Notes under the pieces: model-generated | What the model was told of the DNA's origin: nothing | What the model saw: the letters and a program-made list of their open reading frames with translations, nothing else | Databases searched by the model: none | Shown here: one piece after another, positions 1 through 5,816 of the stretch | How positions within the stretch are numbered: position 1 is the stretch's first letter | Layout: every line of letters begins with the position of its first letter | NCBI GenBank assembly: GCA_043816955.1 | Contig: JBDRHL010000211.1 | Coordinates: forward strand, 1 to 6,523 | DNA from: JBDRHL01 sp043816955 | GTDB lineage: Bacteria; Planctomycetota; Phycisphaerae; Sedimentisphaerales; CAYZTY01 | Length of the DNA stretch: 6,523 bases | Reading direction: 5' to 3' | Made by a program: the position numbers and the translations under genes

Positions 1-66
1 GGCCATCTTTGCCAACTCATTCTCATTTGGGCTGAGATTGATGTGTACGGTTAATGGTCTTGGCAT
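1..66 (-). CDS. N-terminus of a probable IS630-like transposase (partial, runs off the window)
   Basis: Only 22 codons are visible (MPRPLTVHINLSPNENELAK and two more residues), running off the left edge. The ATG at 66-64 is preceded by a good ribosome binding site, TAAGGAG, seven bases upstream, so this is a real start. The short basic-Pro N-terminus followed by a 'LSPNENEL' helix start resembles IS630-family transposases, which open with a similar strand and helix-turn-helix. With so few residues this is a pattern guess. The frame upstream of the ATG carries no homology, and the neighbouring MauE-like gene loses its homology about 65 bp away. A mobile element inserted into that gene explains both facts. 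It could instead be another HTH protein. Confidence 0.5.
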   Translation of the reverse strand, partial: MPRPLTVHINLSPNENELAKMA

Positions 67-134
67 TCCAGAACTCCTTAAAGAATCTTCTCTGGAATAC
101 CTATCGGCTATCGGCAGTTAATATCTTGAATTGG
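1..134 (-). mobile_element. End of an inserted mobile element (probably IS630-like)
   Basis: The left edge appears to be one end of an insertion sequence. It includes the start of the partial transposase and about 60 bp upstream of it. The boundary is inferred from the place where the MauE-like protein stops resembling its family, near position 134. TA dinucleotides, the IS630 target, occur around there, but the exact end cannot be fixed because the other end is outside the window. A tandem CTATCGG-CTATCGG repeat lies at 101-114 inside this strip. Confidence 0.4.
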
Positions 135-350
135 TATAAGACATATTCCGACTATAAGCTCAAGGAATGGCAGTGTCATCGCAACAAACATTCCAACTTT
201 CGGGCCGACAAGTTCATAACTATATACGCTCGCCAGAAAATCATACGGCTGGCGGATTTTTGGTAGCGAACTGTAGATAAACATACAGCCAATAGCAACT
301 CTCACAAAATACAGAAAACTTTCAAAAACTTTCCCCTTAGTGATTCTCAT
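108..350 (-). pseudogene. MauE/DoxX-type membrane redox protein, 3' end truncated
   Basis: MauE/DoxX-family proteins are small four-helix inner-membrane proteins linked to disulfide or redox handling; MauE itself is needed to mature the disulfide-rich small subunit of methylamine dehydrogenase. The visible 80 residues have a first membrane segment (about 9-27) followed by the family-typical 'SLPKIRQPYDF' stretch and 'YSYELVGP'. A second membrane segment follows at 49-72 ('LPFLELIVGICLI'). After about residue 72 the sequence becomes unrelated polar residues (PIQDINCR) and stops, so the last two helices are missing. This fits disruption by the mobile element at the left edge. The ATG at 350 is chosen over the longer frame from 425 because GGAG lies seven bases upstream. 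It overlaps the end of the C39-rhodanese gene by 14 bp, suggesting translational coupling. Confidence 0.75.
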
Positions 351-1479
351 TTTCTTGCTCCGAATTATTTCTTTGCCACTCAATCCAGCCGTTTTTGTAG
401 ATGAAAATATTTTTAAAGCCGTCATCGAAAAGATTTGCCGCTACTTTAGCCGCATAAACGCAGCCCTGACTTTGGCAGTACACTACAATTTGCGAGTTTT
501 TAGCAATATCTGCTAATTTTGATTCTCTGCCTGCCTTGCATAAAGTCGTTGGAATATTGATTGCATTTTCGATATGACCGGCCTCGAAATCGCTGCTTTG
601 TCGAGAGTCAATAATTACAGCTCTATTGCTTATCAGATTTTTAACGTCGTCAGTGTCTACCTTGGGGATAAAGTTTTCGATATTAGCCGCAACTATTGGC
701 TCTGTTGCCCCTGCATAAGCAAGAAATCCTGCGTCGTATGCGAAATGATAAACCATTCCGCCAAAAAGTGCGATTATTACAAGGGCTGCGAATTGAGCGA
801 TTGATAGACCAAAATTCATCGACCTGCCGATATTTTTTACCTTGCGCAGTAACAATTTGCTTATAAACCTTATTAGAAGTACTGCAGCAATTGCTGCCAC
901 TGAAAACATTGCAAATCTTTTTCGTGCAGATGCAAATATTTTTGAAAGACTAATTGGTTCTGCTGAAACGATAAGCCCTGTACCGTCCCAAATTGGGGCA
1001 AGTTGACAATAAGGCATTACCTCGACCGGATTCGGCGGATCGAATATCATCGCCTTGCCGTCTTTATCGCTGAGAAAAAGAACATAGTGGTCATATTCTT
1101 TGCTTGCTGGCAAGGATTTTACGTGCAGGATAATTGGGAAGGGTGATTTACGGAGTTCTGTGGCACTTAACCTTTCCAGTGGTATTGCGTACATACCATA
1201 GTCTTTTGCTGCCCCCTGTAATTCCGCCAGCGAACTACCTTTGGAAGAACCTATATATTCTGGCTTGAGTAATTGCCCAAATTCCACATCTTTTTCAGCA
1301 AGCTTAAAAGCAGTATATACGCAGTATAAACCACAATAAGGGGCGTAAGAATTTCGTTTAGTATTAATAATTTTATTCGCATGTTCATTCCCTTGCACAA
1401 TTGACGAAATGTCCAAAACCAATACAAATATCAACATCCGACAACGAAGAAATTTTGGCCAATGTGTTTGATAATTCAT
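337..1479 (-). CDS. Membrane protein with C39-like cysteine peptidase and rhodanese domains
   Basis: A 380-residue protein with an N-terminal signal or anchor segment (about 15-31). Residues 40-160 form a C39-type papain-like domain: the Cys-Gly motif 'YCGLYCVYTA' (Cys49), 'DHYVLF' (His131) and 'FDPP' (Asp147) match the Cys-His-Asp triad of bacteriocin-processing C39 peptidases. Two hydrophobic segments (about 189-210 and 225-246) follow, joined by a basic loop. Residues 270-375 form a single rhodanese domain with 'IIDSRQSSDFEAGHI' and active-loop Cys335 in 'YCQSQGC', which could carry persulfide or act in thiol exchange. No ABC ATPase is attached, unlike classical C39 exporters. The ATG at 1479 is preferred over a GTG at 1509 because AGGAAGG lies just upstream. 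It starts about 50 bp after the anchored-protein gene and overlaps the MauE-like gene. The role is inferred: processing or redox maturation of the Cys-rich protein encoded first in the operon. Confidence 0.8.
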   Translation of the reverse strand: MNYQTHWPKFLRCRMLIFVLVLDISSIVQGNEHANKIINTKRNSYAPYCGLYCVYTAFKLAEKDVEFGQLLKPEYIGSSKGSSLAELQGAAKDYGMYAIPLERLSATELRKSPFPIILHVKSLPASKEYDHYVLFLSDKDGKAMIFDPPNPVEVMPYCQLAPIWDGTGLIVSAEPISLSKIFASARKRFAMFSVAAIAAVLLIRFISKLLLRKVKNIGRSMNFGLSIAQFAALVIIALFGGMVYHFAYDAGFLAYAGATEPIVAANIENFIPKVDTDDVKNLISNRAVIIDSRQSSDFEAGHIENAINIPTTLCKAGRESKLADIAKNSQIVVYCQSQGCVYAAKVAANLFDDGFKNIFIYKNGWIEWQRNNSEQENENH

Positions 1480-1529
1480 TTTTACCTTCCTTAAAGAGCA
1501 CAAAATCACGATGCTAACACATCAAGAGG

Positions 1530-2813
1530 TTATTTTTTACTAAGAAACAGCAACCACCAACCAGATAAGACTACAACTACAGCTATGATCACTATTACCC
1601 AAATAAAAGAATAAGACTCAGGAAACTTTTTCTCTGTAACACCTGATGTTTCTAAAGGCTTTTTACTTATTACGGTTTTTTGTGGTGTCATTAACTCCTT
1701 TACTTCTCCTTCTTTCTGCCCCGAAGAGATAATATTTTTATTTGATTTTATGCCAGGTGTTTTTTCTGAAGCTAACAACTGGTCAACATCTTTTTTAATA
1801 CTCTCAATTACTAGGTCATCTATGTATGGGATTATTCTACCGTCCCTCCACTCATATGGGATACCGGGAACTTCATCATTTCTGATGTAGGCTCCCTCGG
1901 GCAAATCCATCTGAAAAGCTCCCATTTTATCAAAATCGGGGTTCCAGATAATATTGGACCGAGATGCCAAGTATTGATAATGGTATTCTTTGTCTTTATA
2001 TACCTGATATCTCTCTGCTGTTCCCGCCACTGGAAACCACACGCCATCAATATTATCAAGTTTTACGTTGTCCACAACAAACTTTAATGCTTTAGTTCCT
2101 TCATTTGATAAAGGCTGCCCATCTGTATGTATATCACCGATTTCTTGTCGTATTAAGGCCTTACGATAGTTATAATTACATCCCGGATCGATCCAAACCT
2201 TATAGTAACCATATTTACCAACAGCTTCCACGACATAACATGGTGATCCGCTGACGTTTTCCATTTCACTTTTTAAAGTCAGATTTGATGAGCTTAACAT
2301 TGTTGAAGTAAAATGTTCCGTACCGCCGGGGAAAAGACCATCAAGAAAGGATGATTCAGAATCATACTTAACTAAAATACTCTTTAAGGATTTGTCATGT
2401 GAAAAATAAGCAACGTCCGAAGCACCTGCTTCTTTTAGCTTGGTTCGATTAATAAAAAGCGATCCATCCCAAATTGCGCGAGATTCAATAACGGGAACCT
2501 CTTTCCCATCAGATGTCTCAAGTCTAAGCGTAAAAAGATCTACTCTGTCGCCATCTTGCCGAAAACTGCTGATATAACGACGTTTGGTAATCTCACCAGA
2601 TTTTCCCTTTTGATCAGGATATGTAGTGATCACCTCACTATCAAAAGCTAACGGTAAGCAACTATTAAAATTACCTTGAGCTTTACGCAACAATATTTCT
2701 GGGGTTAAAGCATCTTCGCTCTGTGCCTTCAAAACTCCAATAGGTAACAATATCAAACATAAACTGACAATTAACATATTTCTGAATTCTAAATTTCGTA
2801 TTAACCAATACAT
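1530..2813 (-). CDS. Exported, C-terminally membrane-anchored protein, possible LolA/RseB-like fold
   Basis: I do not recognise a named family. The 427-residue protein has a basic N-terminus and hydrophobic stretch (about 12-29) with a plausible cleavage after 'VLKA' at residue 30. A long beta-rich domain follows, of the kind seen in LolA/LolB/RseB-like proteins: 'RYISSFRQDGDRVDLF' (about 79-94), 'SRAIWDG' (111-117), 'PCYVVEAVGKYGYYKVWIDP' (191-210) and 'VWFPVAG'. The proximal C-terminus is low-complexity, rich in Lys, Ser and Glu. It ends in a strong membrane segment (about 402-424) followed by SKK, so the folded domain should be tethered outside the cytoplasm. The ATG at 2813 has AGGAG eight bases upstream. 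It is the second gene of the set, 226 bp after the Cys-rich gene and 50 bp before the C39-rhodanese gene. A chaperone or carrier role for the Cys-rich protein is only a guess from context. Confidence 0.75.
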   Translation of the reverse strand: MYWLIRNLEFRNMLIVSLCLILLPIGVLKAQSEDALTPEILLRKAQGNFNSCLPLAFDSEVITTYPDQKGKSGEITKRRYISSFRQDGDRVDLFTLRLETSDGKEVPVIESRAIWDGSLFINRTKLKEAGASDVAYFSHDKSLKSILVKYDSESSFLDGLFPGGTEHFTSTMLSSSNLTLKSEMENVSGSPCYVVEAVGKYGYYKVWIDPGCNYNYRKALIRQEIGDIHTDGQPLSNEGTKALKFVVDNVKLDNIDGVWFPVAGTAERYQVYKDKEYHYQYLASRSNIIWNPDFDKMGAFQMDLPEGAYIRNDEVPGIPYEWRDGRIIPYIDDLVIESIKKDVDQLLASEKTPGIKSNKNIISSGQKEGEVKELMTPQKTVISKKPLETSGVTEKKFPESYSFIWVIVIIAVVVVLSGWWLLFLSKK

Positions 2814-2948
2814 AGCCTTGACTCCTATTTCCTATAACCCCATTGCTGTTTTATCCAATCTTGTAATGAATTTTTTGCAAGGTAATTGTACATATTTAAC
2901 CCGAATACTCACAAAAACGAACTTATACTTTTTTGCACTTACGAGAGC

Positions 2949-3023
2949 AAAAAAGTTGGCATGCTAAAAGGTTTTCGTCTCACTGATTAATCTGTCTAAG
3001 CTAACACCTTGGCATGCCAACTT
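2949..3023 (-). terminator. Long hairpin with T-run after the Cys-rich gene (terminator or attenuator)
   Basis: Seventeen bases after the stop codon of the Cys-rich gene, AAGTTGGCATGC (3023-3012 on the minus strand) pairs perfectly with GCATGCCAACTT (2964-2953), and a run of six T follows (2954-2949). Inside, AAGGT and ACCTT can extend the pairing across the 47-base spacer. The outer arm at 3009-3020 is itself a 12-base palindrome, TTGGCATGCCAA. It lies between the first gene and the rest of the set, so it may terminate part of the transcription or stabilise the peptide mRNA's 3' end. Confidence 0.6.
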
Positions 3024-3039
3024 ATAAAACCAATTTGAA

Positions 3040-3369
3040 TCAACAGTTTCCACTGCCACAAACGTTACCAAGTCCGGGCTTGAAACCTGCACATTCTGGG
3101 AGATCTTTGCATGGATTGATACTACCTATATCACAGTTGCAGGCATCGTCTCCGGCGGTTTGGGATTCTGCAAAGCTGTTAACTCCACACGAAGGAATTC
3201 TGCTGCTACACGTTGTGAACTTGCAACACGTACAAGACCCTTTACCATTTATTTGTTGGGCTGTTATTGTATCCATTTCCGCTGGCAAGAATTGTGCCAT
3301 GGCAATAAACGAAAACGCTAACAGCGATATCCCAGCAAAACACACTCGTGAAAGATTTAATGCTTTCAT
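3040..3369 (-). CDS. Small secreted cysteine-rich protein
   Basis: A 109-residue protein with a clear signal peptide: basic MKALNLSR, a hydrophobic core, then 'FIAMA' with probable cleavage after residue 25. The predicted mature part of about 84 residues contains 11 cysteines (46, 48, 49, 54, 61, 77, 79, 87, 93, 104, 109) in clusters such as 'CTCCKFTTC' and 'CNCD', and no Trp. That implies several disulfides or metal/thiol chemistry after export. I know no family by name. The ATG at 3369 is supported by AAGGAG five bases upstream. It is the first gene of a minus-strand set with the anchored protein, the C39-rhodanese protein and the MauE-like protein. The redox partners suggest it is the matured product. 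No clear double-glycine leader is visible, so C39 cleavage of this protein is unproven. It could be a structural or metal-binding protein rather than a bacteriocin-like peptide. Confidence 0.8.
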   Translation of the reverse strand: MKALNLSRVCFAGISLLAFSFIAMAQFLPAEMDTITAQQINGKGSCTCCKFTTCSSRIPSCGVNSFAESQTAGDDACNCDIGSINPCKDLPECAGFKPGLGNVCGSGNC

Positions 3370-3382
3370 AAAAACTCCTTTC

Positions 3383-3400
3383 TTACCAAATTTATGGTAA
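3383..3400 (-). promoter_or_regulatory. Small hairpin just upstream of the Cys-rich gene's ribosome binding site
   Basis: On the minus strand TTACCA and TGGTAA form a perfect 6-bp stem around a six-base A/T loop, ending three bases before the AAGGAG (3380-3375) that serves the start at 3369. It is A/T-rich and so weak, but its position could influence ribosome access or mRNA stability. Confidence 0.35.
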
Positions 3401-3447
3401 TTAAAACAGATTCATCTTGCAAACAAAAAAGATACATTTAATTTATC

Positions 3448-3464
3448 TGTGTAGTTTTTACACA
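3448..3464. promoter_or_regulatory. Perfect 17-bp dyad TGTGTA-N5-TACACA (operator-like)
   Basis: TGTGTA GTTTT TACACA is a perfect inverted repeat with six-base arms, about 80 bp upstream of the Cys-rich gene's start. This is the size and symmetry expected for a dimeric repressor or activator site. It also overlaps the stop codon of the mini reading frame in the leader. It could alternatively be a small RNA hairpin. Confidence 0.4.
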
Positions 3465-3485
3465 ATCATAAGCATCACCTCCTTA
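3458..3485 (-). promoter_or_regulatory. Leader mini-ORF with a perfect extended Shine-Dalgarno
   Basis: On the minus strand TAAGGAGGTGAT (3485-3474) is an uninterrupted 12-base complement to the usual 3' end of bacterial 16S rRNA. It is much longer than any other ribosome binding site here. It is followed by ATG at 3469, eight bases after GGAGG, and by only ATT GTG TAA, so it would encode just Met-Ile-Val; an in-frame ATG at 3475 would give five residues. It sits about 90 bp before the Cys-rich gene. A leader peptide, a ribosome standby site or an mRNA-protecting ribosome stop are possible roles. Confidence 0.45.
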
Positions 3486-3492
3486 ATACGCC

Positions 3493-3520
3493 GTTAAACT
3501 GATTCACGAACTGGTTTCAA
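3493..3520 (-). promoter_or_regulatory. Candidate sigma-70-type promoter for the Cys-rich operon
   Basis: TTGAAA (3520-3515) and TTTAAC (3498-3493) are separated by 16 bases on the minus strand, giving five and four matches to the -35 and -10 consensus. Transcription would start close to 3486, right at the extended Shine-Dalgarno. A perfect TTGACA at 3546-3541 is an alternative -35 but has only a poor -10 (TGTTTG) at 17-bp spacing. The rest of the 3400-3723 interval is A/T-rich and shows no gene. Confidence 0.3.
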
Positions 3521-3723
3521 ACATTTCTTTTTTAAGCAACTGTCAAGCGAAGTAAACCATAGTTTTATTGAATGATTTTCTTAAAAAATTCCATAATCCT
3601 TAAAAACCTTCTTCCATATACTTAATGACAAATTTGGGCTAAATACCCTGTAACAAATTAGTAACAACTTTGACAGTTTTTATAAGACATTCAGTTACAA
3701 GAGATTACAGTTATGAGTTTTTT

Positions 3724-3737
3724 GTAACGGTCCACAG
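3724..3737 (+). repeat. Putative IS66-type terminal inverted repeat (left copy)
   Basis: GTAACGGTCCACAG lies 18 bp beyond the stop of the IS66-type tnpA and matches the inverted copy at 4659-4672 in 11 of 14 bases. It starts with the GTAA expected of IS66 ends. Confidence 0.4.
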
Positions 3738-3741
3738 TAAT

Positions 3742-4011
3742 TCAGGACAGATGTTTTTTAAGGCATTTGTATCGCGGCTTGGATTTATTTTGGTCGGATG
3801 CTGCGGTGTTTTTATGGTCGATGGTCTCTTGCCGCAGTATTCTTTTGTACTGGTAGAACTTCCACCCGAGGATACCTTCGTTTTTGCAGAATTGTTTGAC
3901 GGACAAACCGCTTGATCGAAAAGTTTCAAGAACCATTTGTGCAAATTGGCATTCTTCCGATTTGACCGGCGACGATCCACCCGGCCGGACAAGTTTTATG
4001 TTTTCGCTCAT
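3742..4011 (-). CDS. tnpA: IS66-family accessory protein TnpA, probably truncated
   Basis: An 89-residue protein starting 'MSENIKLVRPGG' with a helix-turn-helix at about 22-60: 'FAQMVLETFRSSGLSVKQFC' followed by 'KFYQYKRIL'. This is the characteristic layout of IS66 OrfA/TnpA proteins ('SGLSVxxFC...FYxWxxxL'), which assist the large IS66 transposase and probably bind DNA. The ATG at 4011 has CGGAG six bases upstream. The usual C-terminal beta-rich part is not recognisable: residues after 62 are polar and the frame stops 18 bp from a putative element end. The tnpB and tnpC genes normally found downstream are missing. It is therefore a leftover of an IS66 element, perhaps still translated but unlikely to support transposition alone. 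Confidence 0.7.
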   Translation of the reverse strand: MSENIKLVRPGGSSPVKSEECQFAQMVLETFRSSGLSVKQFCKNEGILGWKFYQYKRILRQETIDHKNTAASDQNKSKPRYKCLKKHLS

Positions 4012-4072
4012 AGCTTACTCCGAGTTCTGACTATAAGCGAAGATTACCCGCAGGAACAAATTAAAACAAGGT

Positions 4073-4321
4073 GTGCTTCACCGGACGGATACTGTATTCT
4101 GCTCGTTTTTGGCCCTGCTGTTACGCAAGGAGTTGGAGAATCGTCTTGAGCAGAAGGATTTTAATGTTGAATGGGCCGATGTGATCAGGGATTTGGATAA
4201 TCTGGTGGAAATGGAAATTACGGTATCTGATAGGCGCTATACGGTTCGTAGCAATACCGAAGGTACAATTGCCAAGGTCTTTGGCGCCTGTTGCGTTGCT
4301 TTACCGCCGATGCTGAGCTAA
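4073..4321 (+). pseudogene. C-terminal fragment of an IS1634/IS4-type transposase
   Basis: The 82 codons 'HRTDTVFCSFLALLLRKELE...' through 'VEWADVIRDLDNLVEMEI', 'RYTVRSNTEG' and 'AKVFGACCVALPP' match the usual end of IS1634-type DDE transposases, which close with 'HVFCSFLAL', a Leu-rich helix, and 'GVALPP'. The catalytic core is absent. A stop at 4034 closes the frame upstream, and a few residues usually present between 'HRTD' and 'VFCSF' seem deleted. There is no start codon with a ribosome binding site. It lies on the opposite strand to tnpA, about 60 bp from its start, so two mobile elements are broken against each other here. It is a non-functional remnant. Confidence 0.65.
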
Positions 4322-4769
4322 TGCTAACAATCGCCATGTGATCTGGTTGCAAAGGGTAAAAACGTGACACTATGCGAAAACAGATTTTGTAACTGCTTGC
4401 TAACACAAACCTTGCGATTTGCTACTGTAGAAGATGGGCTTGACTGACTTTTTACTTTTTTATTGGTAAAAATCTTTAGGTTATTTTTATAACTATAGTA
4501 TTGACACAAGGTTATGTTTTCTCGTCAACGACAAAATCCCTATTTTGCGACGTTTTGCATGCTGTCGTAACCTCTTATAAATAAATAGGTTATATAAAAC
4601 CCAGTCAGCTTGAGGAGCTACTTTTTTCTTTTGATTTTTTTACTTTTTTTCAAAATTTCCGTGAACGGTTACCGAGCCGTTTTTATTTTAAGTACCAGTT
4701 GTTAAAGAGCTAAACTGACGCCAATTTTTTGGAAAGTACCGTCAATCAGCAAAAAGTTTTTAAGCTGTT
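4322..4769. other. Gene-less A/T-rich stretch, mostly mobile-element debris
   Basis: No credible gene is seen. The first part probably holds the non-coding end of the transposase remnant. Three copies of AGGTTAT occur (4478-4484, 4509-4515, 4587-4593), the last facing an inverted GTAACCT at 4567-4573. Long pyrimidine runs occupy 4619-4651 and end at the putative IS66-type terminus. After 4672 there is about 100 bp of plain spacer downstream of the UroD-family gene, without a convincing terminator for it. Confidence 0.5.
4659..4672 (-). repeat. Putative IS66-type terminal inverted repeat (right copy)
   Basis: Read on the minus strand this is GTAACCGTTCACGG, the inverted partner of the 14-mer at 3724-3737 (11 of 14 matches). 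A pyrimidine-rich tract (purine-rich on this strand) follows inside the element. Confidence 0.4.
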
Positions 4770-5816
4770 TCAGTAGCAACTGTCAATCGTTTTTGCGATT
4801 GTATAAAAGTTTTCCTGCCATCTATTCGGCGGAACATCTTCGGTTATGCCCAGCAGAAAGCGCTGGTGCCCGGCAGCAGCATCTATTATCTCCCGGGTAG
4901 TATCAGCAATCTGCTCTGTCGATGCCAGATGCACCGAAGAAGGGAAATTTATCCAAAGGCATTTATCCGGCCAGACCGCGATAGCTTCAGGCAATGTCAT
5001 GTCAGTATCAGGGGCAGGAGTAAACGCTTCGATGTAATCCAGTTGGCTTTGTTGTATCAAATTTGCTATCTGTTTGCAATTGCCGTCAAGGTGCGACCCT
5101 ACAAACTTGCCGGTTTTATTCAGATACTCAGCAGCCTCATTGTAATTGGGCACATAAAACTGCTCGAAACCCTGCGGGCCTACGAGGTCTACCACGACGT
5201 TGCCGCCATAATTAAATGCTACTGCCGGGGAATCTGCCAATAGTTTGTATCGCCGTCGTGCCGCGTTAACCAATGCCGTATATAACTTGAGAACCTCGTT
5301 GCGTCGCTCCATCCACTCGAAACAAAAACACTCGGTACCCATCCAGCTAATTACAGTCTGCAAAGGTTCCGAGCCTATGTTGCCGCGGAAAAACACATCG
5401 TTGCCGGCAATTTGTTGTGCCTTGACAAAGGTTACGTAATCAGGTTCATAATGCTCATTATCGACCATAAAAACAAGCTTCTTGTAATCCTGTGGATCGG
5501 TAAAAAGATGTTTTGTGGTCCACCTGGTAAAGCCCGCCTCCCGCTGTACTACGGAAAGTTCACCAAACGGCGTATCGTAATTCGTGCGAACGTACCATTC
5601 GTTCTTCTCAAGATATCGTGTGGTTACACTGTTGACATCAGGGCGCCTTGTCCGCAGAACGTCCACAGTTTTGTCAATTACACAAACGCCCATATTGCGA
5701 AGCTTCCGCTCGGCCTCGCATCTCGGCAGTTTATTCTCATAAACCGTGAACGGCATTTTATCTACGTCCTTGCCAGCAAGGGCACGCTCAACACGCTCTC
5801 GTGGGGAAAGCTTCAT
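4770..5816 (-). CDS. UroD-superfamily protein, probable corrinoid-type methyltransferase
   Basis: A complete 348-residue member of the uroporphyrinogen decarboxylase/methyltransferase superfamily. It opens 'MKLSPRERVERALAGKDVDKMPF', the usual start of this fold. Later elements include 'YGGNVVVDLVGPQGFEQFYV' (203-222), 'SHLDGNC' (241-247), 'YIEAFTPAP' (261-269), 'WPDKCLWINFPSSVHL' and 'LLGITEDVPP' (321-330). His242 and Cys247 are candidate metal ligands. The HemE substrate-binding 'RQAGR' motif is missing, so it is not the heme-pathway decarboxylase. Relatives move methyl groups to or from corrinoid proteins; the substrate here is unknown. The ATG at 5816 overlaps the stop of the upstream oxidoreductase as ATGA, with GAGG seven bases upstream. 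The pair may act on a methylated or sugar-derived compound. Its original promoter probably lay upstream of the now-broken partner. Confidence 0.85.
   Translation of the reverse strand: MKLSPRERVERALAGKDVDKMPFTVYENKLPRCEAERKLRNMGVCVIDKTVDVLRTRRPDVNSVTTRYLEKNEWYVRTNYDTPFGELSVVQREAGFTRWTTKHLFTDPQDYKKLVFMVDNEHYEPDYVTFVKAQQIAGNDVFFRGNIGSEPLQTVISWMGTECFCFEWMERRNEVLKLYTALVNAARRRYKLLADSPAVAFNYGGNVVVDLVGPQGFEQFYVPNYNEAAEYLNKTGKFVGSHLDGNCKQIANLIQQSQLDYIEAFTPAPDTDMTLPEAIAVWPDKCLWINFPSSVHLASTEQIADTTREIIDAAAGHQRFLLGITEDVPPNRWQENFYTIAKTIDSCY

Larger units (their letters stand above)
3724..4672 (-). mobile_element. Degenerate IS66-type element containing another IS fragment
   Basis: Two 14-mers face each other, GTAACGGTCCACAG (3724-3737, plus) and GTAACCGTTCACGG (4672-4659, minus), matching at 11 of 14 positions. 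IS66-family ends typically begin with GTAA. Between them lie an IS66-type tnpA on the minus strand and the tail of an unrelated transposase on the plus strand. IS66 tnpB and the large transposase gene are absent, so the element is not self-mobile. The eight bases flanking each end (AGTTTTTT and CGAGCCGT) do not match, so no target duplication supports these exact limits. The true tnpA-side end might instead be near 4047, where GTAATCTTCGC occurs. Confidence 0.45.

Noticed and set aside
3040..3369. Cys-rich protein as a methylamine dehydrogenase small subunit (MauA), given the MauE-like neighbour
   Set aside because: It has no tryptophan, so it cannot form the tryptophan tryptophylquinone cofactor, and no large-subunit gene is present.
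3014..3400. 128-codon plus-strand reading frame opposite the Cys-rich gene
   Set aside because: It is the antisense shadow of a gene with a signal peptide and a good ribosome binding site; its own product has no recognisable features.
3474..3485. Remnant of a 16S rRNA gene 3' end on the plus strand (ATCACCTCCTTA)
   Set aside because: The preceding bases do not continue the conserved 16S end (GGCTGG), and no helix 45 sequence is present.
3711..3992. Overlapping minus-strand frame through tnpA
   Set aside because: It is Ser/Lys/Thr-rich with no domain pattern, whereas the adjacent frame carries the IS66 helix-turn-helix and a proper ribosome binding site.
4039..4051. 13-base match GAAGATTACCCGC to the IS1595 transposase start at 6437-6449
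   Set aside because: Similarity does not continue on either side, and one such match is not surprising by chance in a window of this size.
4478..4593. Three AGGTTAT copies as an iteron or operator array
   Set aside because: Spacing is irregular (31 and 78 bp), the unit is short and the region is A/T-rich, so chance is adequate.
4664..4684. Plus-strand terminator AACGG-N8-CCGTT followed by T
   Set aside because: The stem is only 5 bp, it overlaps the putative element end, and there is no functional plus-strand gene for it to serve.
4770..5816. HemE (uroporphyrinogen decarboxylase of heme synthesis)
   Set aside because: The RQAGR-type substrate motif is missing and the neighbour is a Gfo/Idh/MocA oxidoreductase, so only the superfamily can be claimed.
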